Assembly: GCA_024641245.1 (NCBI GenBank)
Contig: JAHEDK010000007.1
Coordinates: 1 to 64,000 of the forward strand
Reading direction: 5' to 3'
DNA: 64,000 bases
Source: Actinomycetes bacterium
GTDB taxonomy: Bacteria; Actinomycetota; Acidimicrobiia; Spongiisociales; JAHEDJ01
Shown here: positions 24,752 to 33,642 of the stretch, in pieces
How positions within the stretch are numbered: position 1 is the first letter of the stretch
Layout of the letters: every line of letters begins with the position of its first letter
Notes under the pieces: generated by a model
What the model was told of the DNA's origin: nothing
What the model saw: only the letters and a program-made list of their open reading frames with translations
The model's database searches: none
Made by a program: the position numbers and the translations under genes

Positions 24752-26161
24752 ATGAGATACAAGTCCTGGTTTGCTCTGTTCGTGGTGTTTGCCCTCATGT
24801 TTGCCGCGTGTGGCGACTCCACAGATGAGACAACCCCCGATGATGGTGGAACCGACGCCACGGCTGCGCCGGGCACGGTCACAACCATCGATATTTGGAT
24901 TGCGTTCGCAGACGGACCCCGTCTCAACTACACGGAAGCGCGGGCAGACGAGTTCAATGCTGCGCACTCGGACTACAACGTCGTGGTTACCGCGTTCGAT
25001 TCGTACAACACCGTGTTCGAGCAGGCGCAGTTGGCCCTCGAGGGCGGCAACCCGCCCGAGATCATCCACTTCTTCGAGGCCGCCACCCAGGAGGCTCTCG
25101 ATACGGTGGATGCCGACGGGAATCCGATCTTCAAGTCGGTGACCGAGGCGATCGGTGGCCGCACCGAGATTCTCGGTGAACCTGTCATCCTCGATGACGT
25201 GGTTTCGGCCGCCCGGAACTACTACACCGTCGACGGCGAGTTCTACTCGATGCCGTGGAACACCTCCTCGGCGATCATGTTCGTCAATCAGGACATCCTC
25301 GACGCCGCAGGCGTCGGCGAGATCCCGAAGACCTGGGCAGACGTCGACGCCGCCTGCGAGAAGATCATGGCGATGGCCGATGCGCCCAAGGGCTGCATCA
25401 CGTGGCCGAACCATTCGTGGTTCGTCGAGCAGACGCTGGGTCAAGAAGGCGTGCTCCTCGCCAACAACGACAACGGCCGTTCGGGTCGGGCCACCGAAGT
25501 TGATCTCGACTCGCAGGGCATGATCGACTATTTCGAGTGGTGGAAGAGCCTCGACGATCTGGGGTACTACATCTACACCGGCGTTCAGCGTGACTGGGAC
25601 GGCACCAACACTGCCTTCCAGGCACAAGAGGTCGGCATGTTGATCTACTCGTCGTCGGATACGACGGTCATCACCGAGACCGGCACCGAGAACGGATTCA
25701 ACGTCGTTGCTGCCCCGATGCCCTACAACGGCGATATGCCGTACGAAGGCAACCTGATCGGTGGAGCGACGTTGTGGTTGCGCAACGGACTGGATTCTGT
25801 CACGGAAGATGGCGCCCTGGCGTTCATGAACTTCTTCTCGAATCCTGCCAATGCAGCCGAGTGGCACAAGATCACCGGTTACATCCCGATCACAGAGGCT
25901 GCCGTGCAACTGCTGAAGGACGAGGGCTTCTACGACGAGAGCCCCAACAGCCTGGTCGCTTCAGACCAACTGGCTGCTGCGGCAGACACGCCCGCCGCCA
26001 GGGGTGCGTTGCTGGGCAACTTCGTTGCCATCCGCGACGTCATCACCGCGGCCGCGGAGGACATGCTCGTCAACGACATAGATCCGAAGCAACGGCTGGC
26101 AGAAGCAGATGCAGAAGCCCAACAGCTTCTCGACGAGTACAACTCCCTCTTCGGTGGCTAA
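24752..26161 (+). CDS. ABC transporter substrate-binding lipoprotein, sugar/glycerol-phosphate type
   Basis: 469 residues, with a lipoprotein signal peptide and lipobox (FALMFAACGD, Cys about residue 20) and a Thr/Asp-rich linker before the binding domain. The body matches the family 1 solute-binding fold (UgpB/MalE type), for example NPPEIIHFFEAATQEALD, YSMPWNTSSAIMFVNQDILDAAG and WHKITGYIPITEAAVQ. I start it at ATG 24752; the track begins two codons upstream at GTG. Two permease genes follow, but no ATPase gene does. The transporter therefore probably uses an ATPase encoded elsewhere, as many actinobacterial sugar importers do. The ligand is unknown. Its position directly after the purine-like operon could reflect a shared island or simple adjacency. 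Confidence 0.88.
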   Translation: MRYKSWFALFVVFALMFAACGDSTDETTPDDGGTDATAAPGTVTTIDIWIAFADGPRLNYTEARADEFNAAHSDYNVVVTAFDSYNTVFEQAQLALEGGNPPEIIHFFEAATQEALDTVDADGNPIFKSVTEAIGGRTEILGEPVILDDVVSAARNYYTVDGEFYSMPWNTSSAIMFVNQDILDAAGVGEIPKTWADVDAACEKIMAMADAPKGCITWPNHSWFVEQTLGQEGVLLANNDNGRSGRATEVDLDSQGMIDYFEWWKSLDDLGYYIYTGVQRDWDGTNTAFQAQEVGMLIYSSSDTTVITETGTENGFNVVAAPMPYNGDMPYEGNLIGGATLWLRNGLDSVTEDGALAFMNFFSNPANAAEWHKITGYIPITEAAVQLLKDEGFYDESPNSLVASDQLAAAADTPAARGALLGNFVAIRDVITAAAEDMLVNDIDPKQRLAEADAEAQQLLDEYNSLFGG

Positions 26162-26171
26162 TCGTTAGCCG

Positions 26172-27542
26172 ATGAGTGCGTTACTCGCACTACTAGCGGG
26201 GGCCGGGGCCGGCGCGTACGGATTTCGTACGGCGCGCCGGCTCAGCCCCGCCCGGCGATACCTCGTGGGTGCCCTGCTGGGTACCGTCGGGGCTGTCGTT
26301 GTTTCCGTCTTGACGGGTGGTTGCGCCTACAGCCCAGAAGTCGACGCCGCCCAACACGTACTTGGTATCGCGGTTGCCGGCGGCATCGGCCTGGCCGTTG
26401 CGTCCGGCACGTCGGTTGTTCTCGCGTCAGCGAAGGGTGGAAGAGACGCCGGCAGTATCGGGAGCGACATTCGGACCGGCACCTACCGGCTCGGTTGGTG
26501 GTGGCCGTGGGCGTTGCTGCTGCCCACGATCGTCATCCTGGTCGTCTTCCTCTACATCCCGGCCGTCCAAACCTTTACGCTCTCCACGAAATTGGTCCGG
26601 TTGGGGGCACCCCGTCAGATCGAGGTGTGTCTCGCCAACTTCTCAGAACTCCTAACGCCCAACCCGTGGATTCTGGTCATTCTGCCTCTGGTTGCGGTCG
26701 GGGTCATGTGGGGGCTCGCGCTCTGGAAACGACAAGCGAGATTGGGCTCGATGAGCCTGACCGCCGCCACTGCACTTCAGCCTTTCGGGATCGTGGTGCT
26801 GCTGCTGGCCCTCTACTACATGTTCAACGGGGGTCCGAGGGGATATCGCGGCATCTACGTCAACACGCTGGTTGTGTCGGCAGGGACCGTTGCCGGTGGC
26901 ATGATCCTCGGCCTGGCCGTGGCGTACCTCGCCTTCCAGAAAGTTCGTGGGATGACCGTCTACCGGACTTTGCTCATCTGGCCGTATGCGGTCTCTCCTC
27001 CGGTCGCCGGCATCCTGTTCTTCATGATGTTCGACCCGACGGCCGGCATCATCCAGCATCTGTTTGAACTGGTCGGGATTACCTTCCCCAACTACCGGGA
27101 GGATGTGTTCCTGGCCCGGTTCGCCGTCATCGCCGCCTCGACTTGGAAGATCCTCGGCTACAACGTGCTCTTTTACCTGGCCGGCCTTCAAAACGTTCCG
27201 GGTGATCAGATCGAAGCCTCGGTCCTCGATGGAGCCTCGGCCTGGCAGCGCTTTCGGTACGTGGTGATGCCTTCGCTCGCTCCGATCACCTTCTTCCTCC
27301 TGATCACCAACCTGACCTATGCGTTCTTCGAGGTGTACGGCACCATCGATTACCTGACCAGGGGCGCCCCGGCCGGCAAAACCTCTGTGGCCATCTACGA
27401 GATCATTCGCGTCGGCGTCGAGAACCGGGATATCGGTCGGGGTGCCGCCCAGTCGGTGCTGCTCTTCCTGGCGGTGATCGGTTTGACCGTATGGCAGTTC
27501 AAACAGTCGGAGAGTCGCATCACCTATGGAGGCGGGGGATGA
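26172..27542 (+). CDS. ABC transporter permease, UgpA/MalF type, with N-terminal extension
   Basis: Membrane permease of 456 residues. The inner-membrane complex motif is EASVLDGASAWQRFRYVVMPSLAP, which docks the ATPase. The usual UgpA is about 295 residues. Here the first 100 residues add two extra hydrophobic segments (ALLALLAGAGAGAYGF and LVGALLGTVGAVVVSVL). A further hydrophobic insertion lies between the first canonical helix (WPWALLLPTIVILVVFL) and the core. The stop overlaps the ATG of the next permease gene. It pairs with that permease and the upstream lipoprotein. The extension may sense or anchor, but no motif shows this. Confidence 0.85.
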   Translation: MSALLALLAGAGAGAYGFRTARRLSPARRYLVGALLGTVGAVVVSVLTGGCAYSPEVDAAQHVLGIAVAGGIGLAVASGTSVVLASAKGGRDAGSIGSDIRTGTYRLGWWWPWALLLPTIVILVVFLYIPAVQTFTLSTKLVRLGAPRQIEVCLANFSELLTPNPWILVILPLVAVGVMWGLALWKRQARLGSMSLTAATALQPFGIVVLLLALYYMFNGGPRGYRGIYVNTLVVSAGTVAGGMILGLAVAYLAFQKVRGMTVYRTLLIWPYAVSPPVAGILFFMMFDPTAGIIQHLFELVGITFPNYREDVFLARFAVIAASTWKILGYNVLFYLAGLQNVPGDQIEASVLDGASAWQRFRYVVMPSLAPITFFLLITNLTYAFFEVYGTIDYLTRGAPAGKTSVAIYEIIRVGVENRDIGRGAAQSVLLFLAVIGLTVWQFKQSESRITYGGGG

Positions 27543-28387
27543 CCGGGCTCGCAGTAGGTGTACGAAAGAAGACCTGGTTCCGGGGTCGGTCCTGGCCGGT
27601 CCACGGAGCCCTCATCCTCACAACCTTCATGATCGGGTTCCCGCTCGCCTACGCGGCGCTCATCGCCACCCAGTCGAATCCCGATGTGTTCGCTTTCCAG
27701 CTGACTCCGGGTGACTCGCTGGCTCAGAACTTCCAGGACGTTTGGTTCGGACGGGATCTCGGTCGCTACATGTGGAACTCAACGGTTCAGTCTGTGCTGA
27801 TCACCGTCGCCAAGACGGTCCTGTCACTGGCCGCCGGACTGGCCTTTGTCTACTTCCGATTCAAAGCGAAATGGATCGTGTTCTTCTTCGTGCTGATCAC
27901 GTTGATGATGCCGACCGAGGTCATGATCCTGGCCCTCTTCCGATTGGTATCTGCCTTCGATTGGAAGGACACGATGGCGGCGCTGGTCGTTCCGTTCGCA
28001 GCCTCGGCCACCGGCGCCTTCCTGTTCAGGCAGCACTTCGCCAACCTGCCGAACGATCTAGCTGAGGCATCTCAGGTCGACGGGGCCAGTCCGCTTCAGT
28101 TCCTCACCAAGGTCCTGATTCCGTTGTCATGGAACACCATCGGGGCCCTGGCCGTGATCCAGTTCGTGTACGGCTGGAACATGTATTTGTGGCCGGTGCT
28201 GATCATCTCCAAGCAGGAGGCCCAGGTCATACAGGTCGGTCTGCAGAACCTGCAGGGCATCGACGTCGGGTTGACGTACGGACCGTTGATGCTCGCCGCC
28301 CTGCTGGCATCGATTCCACCGACGATCGTATTCATTCTGCTTCAGAAGCCGTTCATGTCGGGCTTCTCGATCACCGCCGACAAGTGA
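27539..28387 (+). CDS. ABC transporter permease, UgpE/MalG type
   Basis: 282 residues from ATG 27539, which overlaps the previous stop as ATGA; the track's earlier start lies within the other permease gene. Six hydrophobic helices are visible. The ATPase-docking loop is EASQVDGASPLQFLTKVLIPLSWN. LMMPTEVMILALFRLV matches the MalG/UgpE core. It completes a binding protein-permease-permease operon with no ATPase. The downstream gene is a small unrelated membrane protein with its own ribosome site about 85 bp on. Confidence 0.88.
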   Translation: MTGLAVGVRKKTWFRGRSWPVHGALILTTFMIGFPLAYAALIATQSNPDVFAFQLTPGDSLAQNFQDVWFGRDLGRYMWNSTVQSVLITVAKTVLSLAAGLAFVYFRFKAKWIVFFFVLITLMMPTEVMILALFRLVSAFDWKDTMAALVVPFAASATGAFLFRQHFANLPNDLAEASQVDGASPLQFLTKVLIPLSWNTIGALAVIQFVYGWNMYLWPVLIISKQEAQVIQVGLQNLQGIDVGLTYGPLMLAALLASIPPTIVFILLQKPFMSGFSITADK

Positions 28388-28484
28388 TCCGTCGACCGAC
28401 CGACTCGGGGATGCCGGGGATCTGTGCAGGCCGGCCAACCCGGTCGGGCTGTAGAATCCCTCAACGACAAAAGGGGAGAACCGA

Positions 28485-28721
28485 GTGGCTGTTGGTTTGG
28501 TGGGTCTCATCTTCGGGATACTCGGCTTGGGCGCGCTCGCGCTTCATCTGTGGGCGATCATCGACGTTGTTCGCACGCCGGCTCCGGTGTGGGCTCGAGC
28601 CAACCAGAATCAGATTGTCTGGGCGCTGGTCGTGCTGTTGTTCTCACTGCTCGGGCCGATCCTTTACCTCGTGATAGCCCGTCCGGCGTTGCTCGCAGCA
28701 AGCGGAGACGCAATCGCCTGA
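28485..28721 (+). CDS. small two-helix membrane protein, PLDc_N-like
   Basis: 78 residues from GTG 28485, which follows AGGGGAG. Two hydrophobic helices (VGLIFGILGLGALALHLWAIIDV and IVWALVVLLFSLLGPILYLVIAR) flank a short polar turn with RTPAPVWARANQNQ. This pattern matches the PLDc_N (phospholipase D-nuclease N-terminal) domain found as a stand-alone protein in many actinobacteria. It has no catalytic residues and its role is unknown. It converges with the DUF885 gene. Confidence 0.75.
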   Translation: MAVGLVGLIFGILGLGALALHLWAIIDVVRTPAPVWARANQNQIVWALVVLLFSLLGPILYLVIARPALLAASGDAIA

Positions 28722-28740
28722 GATGTACCGGGCGAATGGC

Positions 28741-30402
28741 CTAATGCCCATTGCCCATCGCCAGGTTCACCCATTCATCGACCATCCGGGCGAGGGTCTC
28801 CATCGGAACATCCCCATGTCCGAGAACCACGTCGTGGAAATCCTTGATGTCGAATCGATCGGCCAGGCGCGCTTCCGCGTTGGAGCGGATCTTCTCGATT
28901 TCGAGTCGGCCCATCATGTATCCGAGGGCCTGGCCCGGCACGCCAACATATCGGTCGACCTCGCCCTCGACCTGTGTTCGTGTCATGGGACTATGGTCGA
29001 GCATGTAGCGAATCGCTTGTTCGCGTGACCACCCGAGGGCATGGAGGCCGGTGTCCACGACCAACCGGCAGGCACGCATGGAGTCGGCCGCCAGCATGCC
29101 GACCCGGTCGAGGTCGGACGAATACAACCCCATCTCGTCCGCGACCCGCTCCGTATAGAGGGCCCAGCCTTCAAGGTATGCAACCGAGAGCGGTTCGTGG
29201 TGAAGCGGATGAAGATCCTCGTTCTCCAGCGCCAGGGCCACCTGCAGGTGGTGGCCGGGAATCCCTTCGTGGTACGTCGTTGCTTCGACCTGGAAGGTCC
29301 CCCACATCGATGGGTCGGCGGTGTTGAAGAAGAACGTCCCCGGCTTGGAACCGTCCATGGCAGGTTGCGAATAGAACGCAAGGGGCCCCTGCTCGATCGA
29401 TTTGGCTATGCACGGCGCCTTCGGCACGACACCGAACCAGTCGCCCATGGCCGCCGCAGCTCCGGCGAGTGCACGGGTGGCATCGGCCACGAGCGTCGCG
29501 GCATCTGAGTAGTGAAGAGCGGGATCGCTGCGTAGCCGATCGTAGATCTCGGCGACTTCCGTTGTGCCGAGGAGCGGGCCGGCAATCTGCCGGTATTCGT
29601 CTTCGAGTTGCCCTACCTGCTGGAGGCCGATGTCGTGGACCCGGTGAGACGGCACCTCTCTCGTGACATTTGCCCATACCAACCGCTCGTAGCTCTCCGC
29701 TCCGCCGTCTAGATACACCAGACCGGGTTGATCATCGGGGCGGGCCGCCGGAAGGGCCACCTCGCGGACCACCTTCCGAAGATCGGATAGTGCCGGTCGG
29801 ACCTGATCGATCAGGATGGAGTTCAGACGGTCCCTCCAGCGCCCAGCTTCGGTCACCGCCAGTTCAGTTGGCGCTGGTTGGGCCAGGAGCGGGTCGGTCG
29901 GTGCCTCGAGATGACGATCGAGGCCGGCCAATGTTTGCTCACCGATGGTGCGGTTGGCGACCCGACCTCTGGAAACGGCCGACGCAATGCGGGCTGCGAA
30001 TTCCGTGAGGGTGCCCGGGAGATTGGCCATCCTCGCCAGGTAGCGCTCGCCGTGCTCGGCGGTGACCAGGGGAAACCGCGGACCGAAGGTCAGGAGCATC
30101 GGGTGGAATCCCATATTCGGGTTGAAGAGTTGGAGATCGTGATACCACTCAAGTTGCTCGTCGGACGACCGTGCGGCAAAAGCGATCAGATCGAGCGTCG
30201 GATGGGGTCCGAACTCGAGCGTGGCGGCTTCCGCCGTGGAAGCGAAGCGCCGTAGCTCCGACCGTCGATGTTCGACGCCATCCGGCGTGAAGTCCTCCCA
30301 TAGTTCGAGGGTGTCGAGGCTGCCCTTCCAGAGGGCACCCATTCGGTCGGCTTGCTGATGGAACGCGTGGAACTCGTCGGCGAGGGCGGTGATGGTGGCC
30401 AT
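28741..30402 (-). CDS. DUF885 family protein, putative metallo-carboxypeptidase-like
   Basis: 553 residues, the usual family length. The conserved block TYHEGIPGHHLQVALALE contains an HExxxxH-like arrangement found throughout DUF885 proteins and is probably a metal site. Further conserved parts are AYLEGWALYTERVADEMG and PGQALGYMMGRLEIEKIR. No signal peptide is visible, so it is probably cytoplasmic. DUF885 proteins are often annotated as peptidases, but substrates are rarely known. It is a single gene between convergent and divergent neighbours. Confidence 0.8.
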   Translation of the reverse strand: MATITALADEFHAFHQQADRMGALWKGSLDTLELWEDFTPDGVEHRRSELRRFASTAEAATLEFGPHPTLDLIAFAARSSDEQLEWYHDLQLFNPNMGFHPMLLTFGPRFPLVTAEHGERYLARMANLPGTLTEFAARIASAVSRGRVANRTIGEQTLAGLDRHLEAPTDPLLAQPAPTELAVTEAGRWRDRLNSILIDQVRPALSDLRKVVREVALPAARPDDQPGLVYLDGGAESYERLVWANVTREVPSHRVHDIGLQQVGQLEDEYRQIAGPLLGTTEVAEIYDRLRSDPALHYSDAATLVADATRALAGAAAAMGDWFGVVPKAPCIAKSIEQGPLAFYSQPAMDGSKPGTFFFNTADPSMWGTFQVEATTYHEGIPGHHLQVALALENEDLHPLHHEPLSVAYLEGWALYTERVADEMGLYSSDLDRVGMLAADSMRACRLVVDTGLHALGWSREQAIRYMLDHSPMTRTQVEGEVDRYVGVPGQALGYMMGRLEIEKIRSNAEARLADRFDIKDFHDVVLGHGDVPMETLARMVDEWVNLAMGNGH

Positions 30403-30558
30403 GCACTCACGCTAGCGGCGTTCTGGTCGGGTGACGATGGGGAGACTGAATCTCCAATGATTACCGAGGATTCTGCCTTCACTTGCCTCTCCGGGGGACC
30501 GATATATGCAGAGATGATTGCGCCGACTCGCGCGGTGCGTCAGAAGGACTGAAGATAA

Positions 30559-30933
30559 ATGGACAGGCCGAGGATCCTGGTGGTAGAGGATGAGCGCGTC
30601 GTCGCGTTCCTGCTGACGCGCACGCTCGAAGCGGCCGGATACTCGGTGACCCCCTGTGCCGACGGCCTCGATGCCCTCGAGATCGGTCTGAAGGAGGACT
30701 TCGACCTGGTCCTGCTTGACCAGCGCATGCCCGGTTTGCTCGGCCTCGAGGTGCTCCAGCGGTGGAACGCAGCCGGGCGTTCGTTCCCGGTGATCATGGT
30801 GTCCGGCATCACCGGTGAGTCAGACGTGATCCAGGCCCTGGAACTCGGAGCGGTCGACTACATCCGGAAGCCGTTCAGCATTCAGGAGGTCATCGCCCGG
30901 GTCAAGGTTCGATTGCGCCGGGTCGATCCATGA
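30559..30933 (+). CDS. stand-alone receiver domain response regulator
   Basis: 124 residues, a CheY-like receiver only. The acidic pair is VVEDE, the phospho-acceptor Asp is in LVLLDQRMPG (about residue 53), the Thr/Ser position is in IMVSGITG, and the Lys is in YIRKPFS. No output domain follows. Its stop overlaps the start of the HEAT-repeat gene as ATGA, so it probably works by protein contact with the products of the same operon. No histidine kinase lies nearby; the nearest is at 9-11 kb. Confidence 0.9.
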   Translation: MDRPRILVVEDERVVAFLLTRTLEAAGYSVTPCADGLDALEIGLKEDFDLVLLDQRMPGLLGLEVLQRWNAAGRSFPVIMVSGITGESDVIQALELGAVDYIRKPFSIQEVIARVKVRLRRVDP

Positions 30934-32111
30934 ACAGACTCGTTTTCTATCTGTTGATCGGGTTGATCGTTCTATTTGTCGTGGCGGCCGCGTCGCTCTT
31001 TGTGATCAAGGCGGTGCGTCGCCGGATTCGCGGGCGAGAGCAACGACGAAAGAACCGATTCATCGACATGATCGGTGAACTGGTCGTGCAGGGGGAGTGG
31101 AAGGCTCGGGTGTTCCGGCGGTATGCATCGGACCCGGTGTTTCGCGGGGTCCTGTTGGAGTATCTCCGCATGATGGCCGGATCCGACCGGCAGCATCTAA
31201 TGGAAGTAGCTCGCCAGATGGGGATGGTCGCCGAATACACAGGCGAGCTGCGGTCGGGAGATCGCAACCGTCGGGTGCGCGCCGCGGAGGCACTGGCCGA
31301 GATCGCAGATCCCGAAACGCTGACCGATCTAGTATTTGCGCTGACCGATCCGGTCCCGGAAGTCCGGGTTCAGGCCGCGGCAGCTCTCGCCCACATCGGG
31401 GACGGCCGGGCCGTCAAGAGCCTGCTCGCCACGCTCGATCAAGAGGATGCCGGCAACGCACAGCGGCTCGCCGATGCTCTTTATGGTTTTGGCTCTACGG
31501 CGGTCGACGAGGCCGCCCGCTATCTCAGTAGCCCCGGGAACCACCGTCCGCTCGTCGCTAGGACCCTGGGCCTCATTGGTGATATCAGGGCCGAGGAGGC
31601 GCTGATGCAGGCGCTCGATTCAACCGACCAGGCCCTGCGAATCCGTGCTGCCGCCGCGCTCGGCCGGGCAGGCACACCGAGGTCGGTGCCTTACCTGCTT
31701 CAGCTGCTGAGCGACGAGCAGTGGGAGGTCCGGGCCCAGGCCGCCACGGCGGTTGGTAGCCGGATGGATCAGCGGGCGGTGCCGTGGCTCAAGCGGGCTC
31801 TCACGGATGACGCCTGGTGGGTCCGGCACAACGCGGCGGCCAGCCTCGTCGAGATTCCCGGCGGAGCCGATGCTTTGCGCCTCGCCCTCGACCATCCCGA
31901 CGCCTACGCTCGTGACGCGGCGGCTGCCGTGCTCCTGTCGTCCGGTCTGGCCGGTGAGGCCGTCGGTGACCTGACCTCCGATGACCCGCTCGTGCGTAAT
32001 CCGGCGATGGACCTCGTCATGAAACTCATCAGGGCTGGCAAGGGGGCTTTCTTCATCAACGAAGGCGTTCCGCCTGAACTGGTCAGCCAGCTCCATCATG
32101 GAGGGCAGTAG
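30930..32111 (+). CDS. membrane-anchored HEAT-repeat protein
   Basis: 393 residues. One N-terminal membrane helix (VFYLLIGLIVLFVVAAASLFVI) is followed by a basic stretch (RRRIRGREQRRKN). A series of HEAT/PBS-lyase-type helical repeats starts near residue 110. Examples are NRRVRAAEALAEIADPETL, VPEVRVQAAAALAHIGD, LRIRAAAALGRAGTPRSV and WEVRAQAATAVGSRMDQRAV. The helical solenoid is a protein-binding scaffold on the cytoplasmic face. It is translationally coupled to the receiver protein and lies 2 bp before the glycosyltransferase gene. A scaffold that links the receiver to the glycosyltransferase is a reasonable guess from position alone. Confidence 0.85.
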   Translation: MNRLVFYLLIGLIVLFVVAAASLFVIKAVRRRIRGREQRRKNRFIDMIGELVVQGEWKARVFRRYASDPVFRGVLLEYLRMMAGSDRQHLMEVARQMGMVAEYTGELRSGDRNRRVRAAEALAEIADPETLTDLVFALTDPVPEVRVQAAAALAHIGDGRAVKSLLATLDQEDAGNAQRLADALYGFGSTAVDEAARYLSSPGNHRPLVARTLGLIGDIRAEEALMQALDSTDQALRIRAAAALGRAGTPRSVPYLLQLLSDEQWEVRAQAATAVGSRMDQRAVPWLKRALTDDAWWVRHNAAASLVEIPGGADALRLALDHPDAYARDAAAAVLLSSGLAGEAVGDLTSDDPLVRNPAMDLVMKLIRAGKGAFFINEGVPPELVSQLHHGGQ

Positions 32112-32113
32112 CG

Positions 32114-33571
32114 GTGTCGGTTGGATCACCCATGCTCGACGGTGCCGTCCGGTGGATCAACTATCTCGTGCTTGCCTATGTGATCCTGATGGAGGTGCAG
32201 ATCCTGGTTGTGGCGGCGGCTTCGTATCTGGCGTTGCGTCGAGATCAGTTCACCAAGCGCCACGGGCGAATTCGCGATCTGGCGACGTCTGACACCACCC
32301 CGCCGATCTCCATCATCATCCCGGCTTACAACGAAGCCGCCGGAATCGTCGAGTCGGTGCGATCTACCGCCATGCTGCACTACCCCCGTCTCGAGATCAT
32401 CGTGGTCAACGACGGGAGCAATGATCTCACCGTGCAGCGACTAGTCGAAGCATTCGACATGGTGCCGATCGATTTCCCGTTCCGTCCTGCCATCGAAACC
32501 CAGAAGATTGTTCGCATCTACAGAAGCCGGATGCCGCTGCCGGTGGTGCTCGTTGACAAGGAGAACGGTGGTAAATCCGACGCCATCAACGCCGGCGTCA
32601 ATGTCTCGCAGTATCCGTACTTCATGGCAACGGACGCCGACATGATCATCGAGAGCGAGGCGCTGATCCACGCCGCCCGCCATTTTGTTGAAGATCGCGC
32701 CCACACCGTGGCGGTCGGAGGCAATGTGCGGCCCCTCAACGGATCGAAGGTGAGAAGTGGTTCTGTCTCTGAGGTGAAACTGCCGCGGCGACCTATTGAG
32801 ATGGTCCAGGTTGTTGAATACATCAGGTCCTTCCTGGCCGCTCGTCCCGGTTGGTCGGCCATGCGGTCGCTTCTCATCGTCTCCGGAGCCTTCGGCATCT
32901 TTCAGAAGCTGGCAGTTGTCGAGGTCGGTGGTTTCAGGAACGATCACCTCGGCGAAGACATGGAAATGACGATGCGTTTGCATCGCCACAATCTCAGGAA
33001 CAAGCGGGACTACCGGATCGTGTACGCCCCGGACGCGGTTGCCTGGACCGAGGTGCCGAGCGATTGGGCCGTGCTGAGGAAGCAACGGATCAGGTGGCAC
33101 CGGGGATTCATTCAGGTCATCTGGCAATACCGGGGCATGATCTTCAATCCCCGGTACGGTCGAATCGGTCTCGTCGGCTGGCCGTCGTTCATTGCCTTCG
33201 AGTTCATCGCTCCGATCGTCGAGTTCCTCGGCTGGTTGATCATTCCCCTTTCGATCGCCCTGGGTTACGTCAACGTGGAAGTCGCTGTTCCGCTGGCGGC
33301 GGTCGCGCTCCTTCTGGGCGCGGTGAACTCGGTTGTTTCGCTGTTCCTGGATGATCGTTTCGGGTACTACGACGAGGCGGGTCAAACGATTCGGCTGCTC
33401 CTCTACTCGCTCGCCGAACACCTCGGCCTCCGCCAGCGCAGCACGTGGTGGCGCGTCCGGTCGATGTTCTGGAATCCGTCCAGGAAGGTCTGGGGTGACA
33501 TGCAGCGAACCGGGGTCGGCAACCTGGCGGGTTCGACCGATTCGGCGGGGACGGTGCCATCAGAAGTGTGA
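32114..33571 (+). CDS. membrane glycosyltransferase, family 2 (polysaccharide synthase-like)
   Basis: 485 residues. An N-terminal helix is followed by a GT-A domain. ISIIIPAYNEAAGI and VVNDGSNDLT form the nucleotide-sugar site, ENGGKSDAINAG is the family K-x-D-A-x-N motif, ATDADMIIE the metal-binding DxD region, LGEDMEMTMR the ED motif, and KQRIRWHRG the QxxRW acceptor motif. Three or so C-terminal helices could form a channel. All motifs of processive beta-glycan synthases (PgaC/BcsA/hyaluronan synthase type) are present. The polymer cannot be assigned. It is the last gene of the receiver-HEAT-glycosyltransferase operon, which suggests signal-controlled exopolysaccharide production. Confidence 0.88.
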   Translation: MSVGSPMLDGAVRWINYLVLAYVILMEVQILVVAAASYLALRRDQFTKRHGRIRDLATSDTTPPISIIIPAYNEAAGIVESVRSTAMLHYPRLEIIVVNDGSNDLTVQRLVEAFDMVPIDFPFRPAIETQKIVRIYRSRMPLPVVLVDKENGGKSDAINAGVNVSQYPYFMATDADMIIESEALIHAARHFVEDRAHTVAVGGNVRPLNGSKVRSGSVSEVKLPRRPIEMVQVVEYIRSFLAARPGWSAMRSLLIVSGAFGIFQKLAVVEVGGFRNDHLGEDMEMTMRLHRHNLRNKRDYRIVYAPDAVAWTEVPSDWAVLRKQRIRWHRGFIQVIWQYRGMIFNPRYGRIGLVGWPSFIAFEFIAPIVEFLGWLIIPLSIALGYVNVEVAVPLAAVALLLGAVNSVVSLFLDDRFGYYDEAGQTIRLLLYSLAEHLGLRQRSTWWRVRSMFWNPSRKVWGDMQRTGVGNLAGSTDSAGTVPSEV

Positions 33572-33573
33572 GT

Positions 33574-33609
33574 CGCCGCTTGCGTTGGCGATGGCGAACG
33601 AAGGCGGCG
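33574..33609. terminator. hairpin between convergent genes, possible bidirectional terminator
   Basis: CGCCGCTTGCGTT (33574-33586) and AACGAAGGCGGCG (33597-33609) pair with two mismatches around a 10-base loop. The hairpin lies just after the glycosyltransferase stop and 34 bp before the end of the convergent L,D-transpeptidase gene. No U-tract is visible. Confidence 0.35.
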
Positions 33610-33642
33610 GGGAGTATGGCGGCTGCCGGGGCTGCAGCAGAC

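Noticed and set aside
30352-30552. 66-residue plus-strand ORF before the response regulator
   Set aside because: No ribosome site, family or coding-like composition; it overlaps the DUF885 start region.
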